Positions 1 through 10,846 of a stretch of 64,000 nt of DNA are shown here, piece by piece. The notes beneath the pieces are model-generated. The model did no database searches. It worked only from the letters and a program-made list of their open reading frames with translations, and was not told where the DNA came from. The stretch is from Diphasiastrum complanatum (Eukaryota > Streptophyta > Lycopodiopsida > Lycopodiales > Lycopodiaceae). Position 1 is the stretch's first letter; every line of letters begins with the position of its first letter. A program made the position numbers and the translations under genes. The stretch is from NCBI GenBank assembly GCA_029204225.1, contig CM055102.1:35644585-35708584 (forward strand), in the 5' to 3' direction.

Positions 1-1258
1 TACTTCCAACCGGTTTCTCCTTTGTTGCTCCTATCGGCAAGTACCTTTCCCTAGGCTCTTGGATAGGTGGTGTCCTCTCATACTCACCCTCTCGACCTTT
101 GTCTTCATGTGCATCATCCTATGGAGCATCCTCTTTATTTTTTTCTTTCAAGATTAAGTCTTTTGATGTTTTTATCACCTGCATGGTCTTCATCTTCATA
201 CCTATGCGTCTCATCAAAGATTACATCTTTACTTATGTGAATCTTGCTCATTACAGGATCAAGACACCTATATGCCTTCGTCCTCTCATCATAACCGACA
301 AAGATACACTTGATTGTTTTGACATCAAGTTTTCTTCGCTCCTCCTTTGGCACATGTACATAGGCCCTACATCCAATGACACGAAACTTGTCAATTTTTG
401 GCTTTATTCCTGTAAATGCCTCTTTGGGAGTCACATTTGGAACCGCAATTGTAGGACTCCTGTTTTGCAAAAACGTTGTCGCACTGCATGCTTCTGACCA
501 AAGTGAATTGGTTAAGCCCATTTGCTCATCATGGAGCATGCACTCTCCATAATAGTCATGTTTTTCCTTTCAGCTACACCATTACTATGCGATGTGTGTG
601 ATTGTGTGAATTGTATTTTGACGACGTGTTCCTTGCAAAATTCCTCAAAATCATCAAATTTGCATTTGTCCCCTCTAATTGATCTTAGCACTTTGATGCG
701 TGCATCCAGTTGGTTCTCTACTAAAGCCTTAAACTCCTTGAAGCGAGCAAAAGCATCAAATTTCTTCTTCAAGAAATAAATCCATGTCCTCCCAGAGTAA
801 TCATCTATGAAAGTCATAAAATAATAGGCTTTCCCCATTGACATGGTCTTCATTGGGCCGCACAGGTCACTGTGAATAAGTTCTAGTGGTTTCTTAGCTC
901 TTGCAACTCCACCTTTCTTAAATGTCTCTCTATGATGCTTTTCCATAACACATCCTTCACATATGGCGTGATGATCATCTTGTAGTGCTGGTAATTATGT
1001 TACCATCTTCAGCTTTGCCATCAATCTTAAGCTCCCATAGTTTAAGTGACCAAGTCTCCTGTGCCACAACTCAGGATGTGATGCTCTTGAAACACCTCCT
1101 TTATTGAACTTCTCTTGATGATGCTTCCCATATACACAAGATTCACACATCGATTTCAAGTGATCTTCTATGGTAGGCAATCCTGTTACCATCTCCAATT
1201 TCTCATCAAACTGAGGCTTCCCAAGTTCAAGTGACCAAGTCTCCTGTGCCACAACTCA
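1..1258 (-). pseudogene. Copia element A, integrase part of polyprotein (broken)
   Basis: This is the 3' part of a minus-strand Ty1/copia polyprotein running off the left edge of the window. Reading from 1258 leftwards one sees a GAG-pre-integrase zinc-binding region (LWHRRLGHLN, then CVMEKHH), the integrase core (LIHSDLCGPM, FMTFIDDYSG) and the region after the core (GCRAYVHVPKEERRKLD, then a DVIFDE motif at about 190-230). The frame is broken by a stop near 993 and a shift near 520. The second catalytic aspartate context, normally RSDNGG, reads RSIRGD, so the enzyme would be dead. The GAG-pre-integrase region is present twice in tandem (1258-1070 and 1070-950); the outer copy is nearly identical to positions 3783-3955 of element B. 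The gag start of the same element lies at 6933-7073, beyond the inserted element B. Confidence 0.85.
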
Positions 1259-1263
1259 GGCCG
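1259..1263. repeat. Target-site duplication GGCCG, left copy (element B)
   Basis: The five bases GGCCG immediately precede element B and recur at 6928-6932 directly after its 3' LTR. Five base pairs is the usual duplication for Ty1/copia integrases. Removing one copy together with B rejoins the two halves of element A. Confidence 0.8.
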
Positions 1264-1538
1264 AATTAGAATTAAAGTTAGAATCACTGTGTTATTGTAC
1301 TGTGGGTCCTATCGGTGGATAAGGATCAGTTGGCCTCGCCACGAAGCAAGTCGACGGGACACGTGTCCCGCCAATGGCAACCTAGATCATGCATGGGTTT
1401 CCTGAGTGAACAACTATATGTATAGTGTAATTTCATTTTGAGAAATATAGTTGCTATGTGAGCTTGCTGTGGAGAGTGTTTTCCGTTTGTGTTACTGTGT
1501 AGCATGATTTGTGTTCCTGTGCAAAGCAAATTCTAAGT
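1264..1538 (+). repeat. 5' LTR of element B
   Basis: This 275-bp repeat is matched by 6663-6927. Its edges are set by the GGCCG duplication and the adjoining PBS. The near-terminal sequences TTAGAATT and AATTCTAA are an 8-bp inverted pair. The outermost bases are not the usual TG...CA. It contains a 16-bp palindrome centred on ACACGTGT at 1355-1370. A 10-bp stretch near 1460 is absent from the 3' copy. Confidence 0.85.
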
Positions 1539-1551
1539 TGGTATCAGAGCC
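1539..1551 (+). promoter_or_regulatory. Primer-binding site of element B (tRNA-iMet)
   Basis: TGGTATCAGAGCC starts immediately after the 5' LTR. It is complementary to the 3' end of plant initiator methionine tRNA and primes minus-strand cDNA synthesis in most plant copia elements. Confidence 0.9.
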
Positions 1552-2479
1552 GTACAGGGAGTGTACACAGTACAGTGTCGCTGTTGAAGAGAGCTTCGAG
1601 ATAACTGTCTTCTGAGAGTTTGGGGTTTACGGCGGGTTGAAGACGGAAAGAGAAGCACTGGTGCATGGTTTCTAATTTATAGAGGCTTGCTAAGCTCAGT
1701 AGAGGGATTATTAGCTTGTGCATAGCATCAGACAGGGAAAAATTTTGGGAGAATATTGACAATTTCGAAGCCAGCTGAAAATTGAAACCGGGCTTGGGGT
1801 TATGATTTTTATACATAACTGGTGATTTCTTCGCTGTTTGCGCACCGTTTTAGATGTCGTAAGGACAGGAAGGAAGCTAATCACATTGTCAACCAGCCAT
1901 GGAGAGATTATGAGGTTTATGTCAGAGATTTGTCTCCAGACAGTTAACCTAACAGATTTGTGGTAAAAAGGTGAAAAAAGCCACTTCAGCGTTTCTCCAT
2001 GGAATTTCCTGACTGAACACTCTACAGTCTTGGATTCAGTAGGGCGACCCTGCTCCAGGCCTTAGATTGTGCTCAAAACGATCCACAGGAGAGTTTGATT
2101 TGACATTTTCAGAGAAGGGAGGTGCGGCCGCAGGCAGGGAGGTTGCCCGTTTTGACCCAAACGAAAGACTATAACCTCCAAACGAAGGGCACCTGGACTA
2201 TACCTGCAAGTACGGTACAGCAAAATAGAGTGATTGCAGCAGAGAAAGTGTTCGGAGTATGCCAGAAGTGATTTCACCATTCCACTAGGCACGTTGTTGG
2301 GAGTTGACGACTGAGTGCATTTCAGAAGGCGACGTCGATTTGGCTTTCAAATTGGTGGAAAAGCGGCGAGTGGCTTGGTAAGAAAAAAAAGTGCAAGTCA
2401 TTATTTTTAATTTTTGACATCATTGCTGGCCTCGACATACTGTTCTTAGCCTAAGACAGAAGTTTCAAGCAGTTTTGCG
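1552..2479 (+). other. Untranslated leader of element B
   Basis: About 930 bases separate the PBS from the gag start. No reading frame of known type is present. Blocks around 2020-2060 and 2290-2450 match the leader of element A in reverse (7080-7250 and near 7700), which shows that A and B belong to one lineage although their LTRs differ. Confidence 0.7.
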
Positions 2480-3840
2480 ATGGCAAACATGGGAGAGTCC
2501 ATTTTGAGTGAAAGTAGCAAATTGGACGAGATTTCCAACTATGCAGTGTGGAAATTCAAAATGAAAAACATACTGATGGAGAAAGACGTGTGGGAAGTTG
2601 TCACAAGTGATGAGAGAAGGCCGCCAAATGAAGCAGACATCAAAGTGTTCAACAAAAAGATGAGGAAAACTTTGACCTTCATTAACTTGTCAGTGAAGGA
2701 TCCCATCATTACCCACATTTGTGATGCTATTACACCCATACAGGCATGGGATGTGCTAAAGGAGCAGTTCGAAATGTCAAATCCGTCAAGAATCATGTTT
2801 CTGAAGTCAAAGTTGAATAGTGCCTACATGGAGCAAGGGGAGCACATTCAGACGTATATGACCAGAATCAAGAACTGAGGGATGAACTGCATTCTATTGG
2901 TGAGCGCATACGTGATGTGGAGCTGGTGCACAATGCATTGTGCGGCATTGCAGAACCCTATCAGATGTTTGTGAGCAGAATAGCATCAGGAGAAAGATTA
3001 CCAAGCTTTGACGAGCTCATAGGAATCTTGATGCAAGAAGAGCAACGGTGAGAAATTGTGAAAGCTAAACGTCAAAATACTGACGATCAGGCACTTGCGA
3101 CACGCCAGAAACAAGGCAAGGGCAAGGGCAAGAAGAAGTCTAAGCAGCAATTTGCCAAGTCTCAGGAGGATGAGGGATCTTCCAATAAGACCAAGAAGAA
3201 AGACAAGTGCTTCCATTGTGGTAAAGAGGGCCATTGGAAGAGTGAATGTCGCAAATTCTTGGCGGAACAAGGCAAGGGGAAACCAAAGCAAGCAAGTAAC
3301 CTTGTCGATGAGGGTGAGATTGAAGACTCTAGCATCTCTATATCTGCATTGTCATCTAATCAAGATGATCAAACATGGTATATTGACTCGGGAGCCACAA
3401 GACACATGATAGGTAACAAAAATTGGTTCAGTAGCATGAAAGTGTTGGATAATGGAACGTCCGTTTCACAAGCAAATGGTGAGGTGTGCATGATCAAGGG
3501 GATAGGCACCGTTTCAATCCAACTACCTGATGGCAAAAGCAGGATGATCAGGGAGGTACTTTACGTACCAAGTTTGAAGAAAAATCTACTTTCTGTTGGA
3601 GTCATTACTGATCAAAAGTTGAAAGTAGAATTCGCCCATGATCATTGCTTTGTGAAGGATGCGAACCAAAAGTTCAAAGTTATTGTGGATGGAGTAAGAG
3701 AGCCCAATACAAAATTGTACAGGTTGAATGCTACAATCAAGGGGCAACATGGACTTGTATCGTCCATTCCTTCGCAAACTGAGTTGTGGCACAAGAGTCT
3801 TGGTCACTTGAACTTGGGAAGCCTCAGTTTGATGAGAAAT
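2480..3840 (+). pseudogene. Element B gag and protease (broken)
   Basis: The first ATG after the leader opens a copia Gag of the UBN2 type (KLDEISNYAVWKFKMKNIL, later ITPIQAWDVLKEQF). The frame is lost near 2872 by a one-base change and there is a stop at about 3050. Downstream lies a lysine-rich segment, one CCHC zinc knuckle (CFHCGKEGHWKSEC, 3208-3249) that would bind the RNA genome, and the aspartic protease active site DSGAT (3385-3399). The frame is lost again near 3840, within the GAG-pre-integrase segment. The family normally encodes Gag-Pol as one polyprotein; here it could not be translated through. Confidence 0.85.
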
Positions 3841-4942
3841 TGGAGATGGTAACAGGATTGCCTACCATAGAAGATCACTTGAAATCGATGTGTGAATCTT
3901 GTGTATATGGGAAGCATCATCAAGAGAAGTTCAATAAAGGAGGTGTTTCAAGAGCAAAGAACATCCTGGATTTAATCCACACAGATTCATGCGGGCCTAT
4001 GAGGACCATGTCCTTAGGTAAAGCCTTCTATTTCATGACCTTTATTGATGATATGTCACGTAAGATGTGGATCTACTTCTTGAAGAAGAAATCAGATGCA
4101 TTTGATAACTTCAAGAGCTTCAAAACATTGGTCGAAAATTAGACAGGTAGGAAGATCAAAGTTCTAAGATCAAATAGTGGAGGTGAGTATAAGTCTAATG
4201 ACTTCAATGATCTTTGTGATCAATGTGGGATTAAAAGACAATTTATGCAAGCTCATACTCTTGCTCTCAATGGTGTAGCTGAGAGCAAAAATCATACGAT
4301 TGTAGAAAGTGCCAGATCTATGCTAGCTGAGATGAAACTACCAAAAGATTTTTGGTCAAAAGCATGTAGCACGATAGTCTATCTTCAAAATAGAAGTACT
4401 ACGATTGCCATACCCAAGATAACACCTAAGGAAGCATTCACGAAGAAGAAGCCAAAGGTGAACCACTTGCGAATCTTTGGATGTAAGGCCTTTGTACACA
4501 TTCCTAAGGAAGAGAGACATAAACTTGATGTAAAAGCTATCAAGTGCATATTCCTAGGATATGATGATCGTGTGAAGGGCTATAGATGTTTTGATCCAGT
4601 CGAAAACAAAATCCATATAAGTCGTGATGTTATCTTTGATGAATCCAAGATGTATGAAGACGAGGATGCTGAGAAGATAGACACATCCAGTGGGAAAGAT
4701 GGTATAGTGAGGATACCCCCTGATGATGATCCATTCATTGACCTTCCGAGTGATGAACATGAGGATACATCTCAAGATACTACTACTCAACTTCAAGAAA
4801 CAGGTTGGAGAGGTAGGGATAGACCTTTTGGTGTAAGAAGGATTGAAGGTGCAGGTGACAAACACAAGGATGTATCGTGGGATACATTTTCACCAGGAAG
4901 CCGATCATCTGACAGAAAGCTCCCTAAGTGGTTTGAGAGATG
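3783..4942 (+). pseudogene. Element B integrase (broken, catalytic Asp lost)
   Basis: The HHCC-type GAG-pre-integrase segment (LWHKSLGHLN, then CESCVYGKHH) is followed by an integrase core. The first catalytic aspartate is in IHTDSCGPM. The second motif, normally RSDNGGE, reads RSNSGGE near 4170, so the aspartate is replaced by asparagine. The glutamate motif is NGVAESKN near 4270. An in-frame stop at about 4141 and a frame change near 4240 split it. The copia-specific tail after the core (GCKAFVHIPKEERHKLD, then SRDVIFDE near 4620) is present and leads into an acidic linker before the reverse transcriptase. Confidence 0.85.
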
Positions 4943-6609
4943 ATGGAGAGCCGCGACATAGATGACTTTCCAGGATCATCTAACCAGGGAGAGCTACGAC
5001 GATCAACAAGAGAGAAGATACTACCTGAAAGGTATGAAGCAAATTATGCTCTCTTATCTAGCATTATTCAAAGCAAAGAACCTTTGACTTATGGTGAAGC
5101 GAAGGATGATGACATTTGGGTCAAGGCCATGGGAGAGGAGATGGAGTCAATTGCTAAGCATAGCACATGGGACTTAGTGGAACCACCAGTTGGCAAGAAA
5201 CCCGATGGTTGCAAATGGGTATACAGGACTAAGTACCATGTAGATGGAATTATAGCAAAGCACAAAGCAAGATTGGTGATCAAAGGGTACGGACAAAATA
5301 AAGGCATCGACTATGAGGAGACCTTTGCGCCAATTTGTAGGTGGAATACTCTACGTCTACTTATTGCATTAGCTTCACATTTTGGTTGGCCTTTGCATCA
5401 GATGGATGTGAAATCTGCTTTTCTAAATGGTGAGTTAGAAGAAGAAGTGTTCATGGATCAACCTGAAGGCTTTGTAACGAAAGGACAGGAAAATAAAGTA
5501 TGTCGCTTGAAGAAAGCGCTTTATGGTCTTAAACAAGCACCACGTGCGTGGTATAGCAGGATTGATGCCTACTTTCGTTCAAAGGGGATGGTGAGAACAC
5601 ATTCTGATCCAAATCCATATGTCTTATGCTTTGATGGTATGGTTGCTTTGATTGCTCTTTATGTTGATGACTTGATTATTACGGGAAATAATCAAGAGAT
5701 GATAGACATGATCAAGAAAGACCTCATGGAACAATTTGAGATGACAAATCTCAGCCTGATGCATTACTGCCTTGGAGAAGAAGTGTGGCAAAAAGGACAT
5801 GAAGTGGGTTTAATACAAGTGAAGTATGTCAAAGAGTTGTTGCACAGGTTTAGGTTGCAGGATTGCAAACCAGTAAACACTCCTATTGAACCAGGTAAAA
5901 AGCTTTCTAAGCTTGATGAGTCACAGTCATTTGATGCTACGCTATATAGACAATTAGTGAGGAGCTTGATTTACCTTACCACGACTAGACCAGATATATG
6001 CTATGTTGTTGGTATTGTAAGTCAATTTATGGAAGCACCTACGGAAACGCATTGGAAGGCAGCTAAATGCATTTTGCGTTATGTGAAAGGCACTTCAGAG
6101 TATGGCTTGATTTACAAGAAGCATGATGGTTTACCTGAGTTGTGTGGCTATGTGGATGTGGACTGGGGAGGTGACTATGATGATCGTAGATCCACCACAG
6201 GATATATATTCCAGTTTTGTGGTAGTTGCTTTCCTAGTCTAGTAAGAAGCAAAGTACAATTGCTCTTTCCACCACAGAAGCAGAGTATAAGACAATGTGT
6301 AGTGCTGCACAAGAAGCTATATGGTTGAGACAAATCTTGGAAGAAAATGGCATGAAGCAGAAAAATCCCACGACTTTACATAGCGACAGTCAGAGTGGCA
6401 TTCAGCTAGCAAAGAATCCAGTGTTCCATGTGAGAACTAAACACATTGAGATTCAGTATCACTTCATTCGTGAGAGGCTGTTGAGTCGTGAAATTCATGT
6501 TGTTCATTGTAGCACAGACGAACAACTAGCTGATATTTTCACTAAGCCACTTACTGGAAAAAAATTTGATAAGTTTAGATCAAAGCTTTTTGTACTTAAA
6601 GTTTGTTGA
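4940..6609 (+). pseudogene. Element B reverse transcriptase and RNase H (frameshifted)
   Basis: This is a copia RVT_2 reverse transcriptase with motifs in order: CKWVYRTKY, HKARLVIKGYGQ, DYEETFAPI, HQMDVKSAFLNGELEEEV, ALYGLKQAPRAWY and the catalytic box YVDD at 5660-5671. RNase H follows (DVDWGGDYDDRRSTTGY near 6150). The frame shifts near 6260-6300, removing the usual SSTEAEY acidic motif. The C-terminal part (LHSDSQSGIQLAKNPVFHVRTKHIEI) continues to 6609. This domain is the best-preserved part of B. Confidence 0.9.
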
Positions 6610-6653
6610 CTTTAAATCTATGTATATTATTGTATAAAAAGTGACTCTACTTT

Positions 6654-6662
6654 AAGGGAGAG
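6654..6662 (+). promoter_or_regulatory. Polypurine tract of element B
   Basis: AAGGGAGAG lies immediately upstream of the 3' LTR and would prime plus-strand cDNA synthesis. Confidence 0.7.
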
Positions 6663-6927
6663 AGTTAGAATTAAAGTTAGAATCACTGTCTTACTGTACT
6701 GTGGGTCCTATTGGTGGATAAGGATCAGTTGGCCTCGCCACAAGGCAAGTCGACGGGACACGTGTCCCGCCAACGGCAACCTGGGTCATGCATGGGTTGC
6801 CTGAGTGAACAACTATATGTATAGTGTAATTTCATTTTGAGAAATATAGTTGCTATGTGGGAGAGTATTTTCTGTCTGTGTTACTGTGTAGCATGATCTG
6901 TGTTCCTGTGCAAAGCAAATTCTAAGT
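6663..6927 (+). repeat. 3' LTR of element B
   Basis: This 265-bp copy of 1264-1538 lacks a 10-bp stretch near the middle and has scattered substitutions. The ACACGTGT-centred palindrome is kept at 6754-6769. The GGCCG duplication follows at 6928-6932. Confidence 0.85.
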
Positions 6928-6932
6928 GGCCG
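6928..6932. repeat. Target-site duplication GGCCG, right copy (element B)
   Basis: Pairs with 1259-1263 and marks the right border of element B. Confidence 0.8.
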
Positions 6933-7073
6933 GACTTCAATACCTGCAACAATGTCCCATAACTCCTCCATCAGAATGCCCTTCATTTTGAATTTCCAGA
7001 TGTTGTAGTTAGAAGCCCCATCAAGTTTGCTTGCATTGCCCAAAATTGTCTCATTGATGTTTGCCATTTTCAA
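6933..7073 (-). pseudogene. Element A gag, N-terminal fragment
   Basis: The minus-strand start at 7073 gives about 47 residues of a copia UBN2-type Gag (KLDGASNYNIWKFKMKGIL), clearly related to the Gag of B. It then stops at the GGCCG duplication. Taking B out does not restore a normal Gag: the next bases in element A encode GAG-pre-integrase. About 1.2 kb of gag and protease were therefore lost from A before B inserted. Confidence 0.8.
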
Positions 7074-7973
7074 AGTGCTTGAAATTCTACCTGTAGGCTA
7101 TAAAGTGTATGCCGAAGCCAACTGTGATGTCAGAAATAAACAATAATGACTGCAATTTTTGGCTTACTAGGCCACCCGCCACTTTTTTGCCAAATTGAAA
7201 GCCAAATCAGTGTCACCTTCTGAAATGCTCCTTGTCACCAACTCCCAACTACGTGCCTAATGGAATGGTGAAATCACTTTTGGTGTGCTCTGAACACTTT
7301 CTCTATGGCAATCACTCTGTTTTGACGTACCATACTTGCAGGTACAGTCAGGGTGCCCTTTGTTTGGAGGCTATAGCCTTTCGTTTGGCCAAAATAGGCT
7401 AAAGGAAGTGAAAATAGAGGCACTTTAAATTTTTGAACTGTCTTTTCACCTTGAAAAGACTTCACTCTTCACCAACTTCAAGAACCAACTCAAATTTCAA
7501 GTTGAAAATTATTAATGAAGTTGAAGGCCCAAGTTTACCTCAATCCCTTGCAATTGAAGTTTAAAATGGATTTATGGAGATCCAGTGATTATAGAGAATC
7601 CAATTTCTCCTCAAAACCCTGTGTAGCAAAATAGGCAGCTTCCATACTTATTACTCTAGCCTTCTAAGATATATAGGTAGCAAGTGGACACTTTCTTGAG
7701 GTCGCCCTACAGTCAGCAATCCGTAGCTTCAAACGACTTGCAAATCGATGAAGAACTGAGTGGGTTCAGACAACAAACACTTCCCAGTTTCTTCTATACA
7801 ATTTCAAGCTTTCACCTAGCTACCTTTTCATTTCAGATAACAATCCATGTCTTTGATTCCTCCCACAGTTCTGAGTTATACCACAAATTTCCACAACATC
7901 AGTTTTGTGCTATCCAACTAGCACACCGTCGTGAATTCACAGCTCTCTATTCCTGTCCAGTGATTGTACCAAG
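7074..7973 (-). other. Untranslated leader of element A
   Basis: Roughly 900 bases between the gag start and the PBS carry no recognisable gene on either strand. Several blocks match the leader of B in reverse, including the run around 7200-7260 and the GGTCGCCCTAC word near 7700. Confidence 0.65.
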
Positions 7974-7986
7974 GGCTCTGATACCA
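7974..7986 (-). promoter_or_regulatory. Primer-binding site of element A (tRNA-iMet)
   Basis: On the minus strand this reads TGGTATCAGAGCC. It places the 5' LTR of element A to its right. Confidence 0.85.
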
Positions 7987-8257
7987 AGTTGAGAAGACAA
8001 TTTAAAACCCGACCGAAACAATCACCACAGCACAACCTTGCAACAAGACAAGACAAAATATAATTGCTCTCCCACAAACTATGTATTCACACTAATTAGC
8101 AAGTACAAAGATAAAATTGCCTAAGAGCACTCAAAGGGCTCGTAAAAAAAAGACGGCCCGATAATTCTAGAACTGGGCACACGTGGTCCCGTCAAAATTA
8201 GAAAGCACTGTATAAGTTGATCATTGCTATTTTAACTATTTGGCACATGACATTCAT
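7987..8257. repeat. LTR-derived interval between two divergent PBSs
   Basis: This 271-bp interval is bounded on the left by the minus-strand PBS of element A and on the right by a plus-strand PBS. It must hold the 5' LTR ends of two elements pointing away from each other. No second copy of either LTR lies in the window, so the internal border cannot be placed. Confidence 0.5.
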
Positions 8258-8270
8258 TGGTATCAGAGCA
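8258..8270 (+). promoter_or_regulatory. Primer-binding site of element C (tRNA-iMet)
   Basis: TGGTATCAGAGCA on the plus strand. The first coding material downstream is a gypsy-type Gag at 10847, so the site probably belongs to that element. Some plant gypsy lineages also use tRNA-iMet. Confidence 0.7.
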
Positions 8271-9670
8271 TAGATTCTAAATTCATGATGATTCTATGTG
8301 AATTTCATTGGATTTGATAAGTTTATTGCATTTGTGGCTTTCTTTTTAACAATTTTTAACTTTGAGCTTTTCAGTTCTGTTCAGACAAATTTTTAGCATT
8401 CAATTTTATTTTTTATTTCTAATTTGATTCTATAAGTTTGTATAGCTCTGTCTTAGCTTTCATTTGCACCAATTTTCAAGTCATTTGGGTAAGAGATGCA
8501 AAAGTTATTGCACTTTTTCCAAAAGCTATCAAAATAGGTGATTAAAATTTTGATTTCACTTTATTTGAATTTTCGAATTTTGAGATTAATCTCAAGTTTT
8601 TATACATAGTATTTTAGAGCATTGTCTTAGATTGATTTGATTTATATGGCAGGTCATTTGGATTAGTATCCAAAGAGTTATGACAATTATTGATTCCTAG
8701 CTCTAGTTTTGCTATTTTTCTTTCTTAAAAAATTTTAGACCTGTTATGTTGTTAATTTGGTCTACCAAATCACATTCAATCATTGATCTAATCCTATATG
8801 CTGATAGAACTTGTTGTTAGCTTTTCAAAGGTACTGAGTTTGTATGATTTGGATCAATATTGAGGAAGTTATGATCAAATTAGTGGAGATGGGTCAGAAT
8901 TGCCAGAATTTTGAAAGAAATTTGTTGGATTTTTCCAAGTGAGAGAGAAGCACTTCAAATTTTCAGCTCTGAAGTTTCATTTCTCTTGTAAATTTTTTTC
9001 ACATTCTTCATTTTGAAGTTTAATAATATTAAAAAAACAAAAAAACAAAAACAAACAAAACCACGCGTTGGCGCCAGTCTCACGCCACTGCAACACGCGG
9101 CTACCCACTCAAATACTCGGCTACTCAGCTACCCAATCAAACACTCTGCTACCCGCTCAAAGCTTCGGCTCAGTCCAGTGCTTGTGGAAAACTTTTTTTT
9201 CAACCTAACATAAAACCTATTAAAAAAAAATTTGTAGGCTTTTTAACAATTCATGGGCCAAAAGCCTATGATTCTATATGGAGAAGGCTTAAAAAAAAAA
9301 TCTTTCAAGAAGGCTTTGATAAAAGTTTGGCTCATTGTTCGGTAAAGTCAGCAAGTATAAGAATGGAATCGACATCTTTTTCCAAAAATCGACATTATAG
9401 GAAATTAACTTTTAAAAAATAGACAACATTTTTTAGATGCAAGCAAAATTTTGTTTAATGTTTTCAAAAAGAAATTTATGTGTAATAAAGCTTAGAGCCA
9501 TACCAATCATTTTTGAAACCTTAAACCAAATTTTTTTTTATATAAAACTAAAAACCTATAATTTAATTTTTGATAGGCTCATAACCTATAAGTGCTCAAA
9601 CATGTAGGTTATGAGAACCTATAAAAATTTTATTAATAGGTGATTTAAAGTTTTGGTAGGTTATTTCAAT

Positions 9671-9791
<121 letters not shown>

Positions 9792-9849
9792 CCCTCCCTC
9801 CTCTACCCATTCGGTTACCTCCCCTCTCTCTCTACTCCCCATTCTGTCC

Positions 9850-9851
<2 letters not shown>

Positions 9852-9911
<60 letters not shown>
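9852..9911. repeat. (CT)n microsatellite, second tract
   Basis: About 30 CT units, separated from the first tract by about 60 bases of mixed pyrimidine-rich sequence. A third short run follows near 9937-9948. Confidence 0.95.
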
Positions 9912-9913
<2 letters not shown>

Positions 9914-10846
9914 TGTCACCCTGACTCGGTCCAACCCTCTCTCTCTCTAGCCCCTCCCTCCTAGACTGCATGCTACATGGTCGTAATTGAAGTTTGGGCC
10001 TTTTTATTGAAAGGCCCAAACGAATATGGGTTTAAACTTCTCTGATCCGATTCAATAAAAATCTGCCACCTGTTCACTATGAGCCCAAATGACAATTACG
10101 ATATGTTTCTCTCCCTCTCCTTTCAGAAGATTCTTACCGAATATTCCTTGAGCATATTCCCAGGCATATTCTCGGCTTTCCCCTCCTCCATGCCCGGGAA
10201 GAACAATATATTTGTCGGCATTTTTTTATACGGTTATCACAATCTTTCACGAGCACCATAATGCACCATAAAAACAACCGTTGAAAAAGAATTTGCCGTA
10301 AATTTTCAATTTTTCTCATGGTTTGCTCTATTCTTCTGGGAGCACACTCCAATGGTTCATGGATTCCAAAAATTTATGGAATTCAGTTTTGATTTTTTAA
10401 TACCCCTTTTTTCTAAGTTTCAACTAATTACTTTTCTTATAATTCTCTTTAAACTTCCATAACTTTCTTGTTTGTGCTCGGATTCCAGCACAGTAAAAAC
10501 TAAAAGTGATCAGAACGACAAGACGAACACCAAAAAGTTATTGAAATTTTGTAATTATTATTTTCCGTTTATATTTTTCTAAGTTCCTCAGTCAAATTTC
10601 CTTGTATATTATTTTCTTATCTTCAAATCCTCATATCATCTCCGTTTGAGCTCGAAATTGAATACTGTAAGAAGCAAAAGTGCTCAGTTATATGACCTAC
10701 AAGTTTTTACCTTTTCAATTTCACTCATCATAGAATTCCGAGTTTTAAGTGGGTGGAGAAAAAAATATTTTAGCTATTTATCAAAGTCCATTGCACATAA
10801 ACTTCAACTTGGTATACCGTAACTTACCAGCCCTTCAATTGTCAAG

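Larger units (their letters stand above)
1264..6927 (+). mobile_element. Complete but decayed Ty1/copia retrotransposon B
   Basis: A 5.66-kb plus-strand copia element has two similar LTRs (1264-1538 and 6663-6927), a tRNA-iMet primer-binding site right after the 5' LTR, and gag, protease, integrase, reverse transcriptase and RNase H in copia order. A purine tract (AAGGGAGAG) lies just before the 3' LTR. It is flanked by GGCCG on both sides. The coding region has at least five frameshifts or stops, so it is non-autonomous. The LTRs differ by a 10-bp indel and a number of substitutions, so it is older than element E. It sits in the opposite orientation inside element A, a relative with a similar leader (2300-2479 matches 7080-7250 in reverse). 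Confidence 0.9.
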
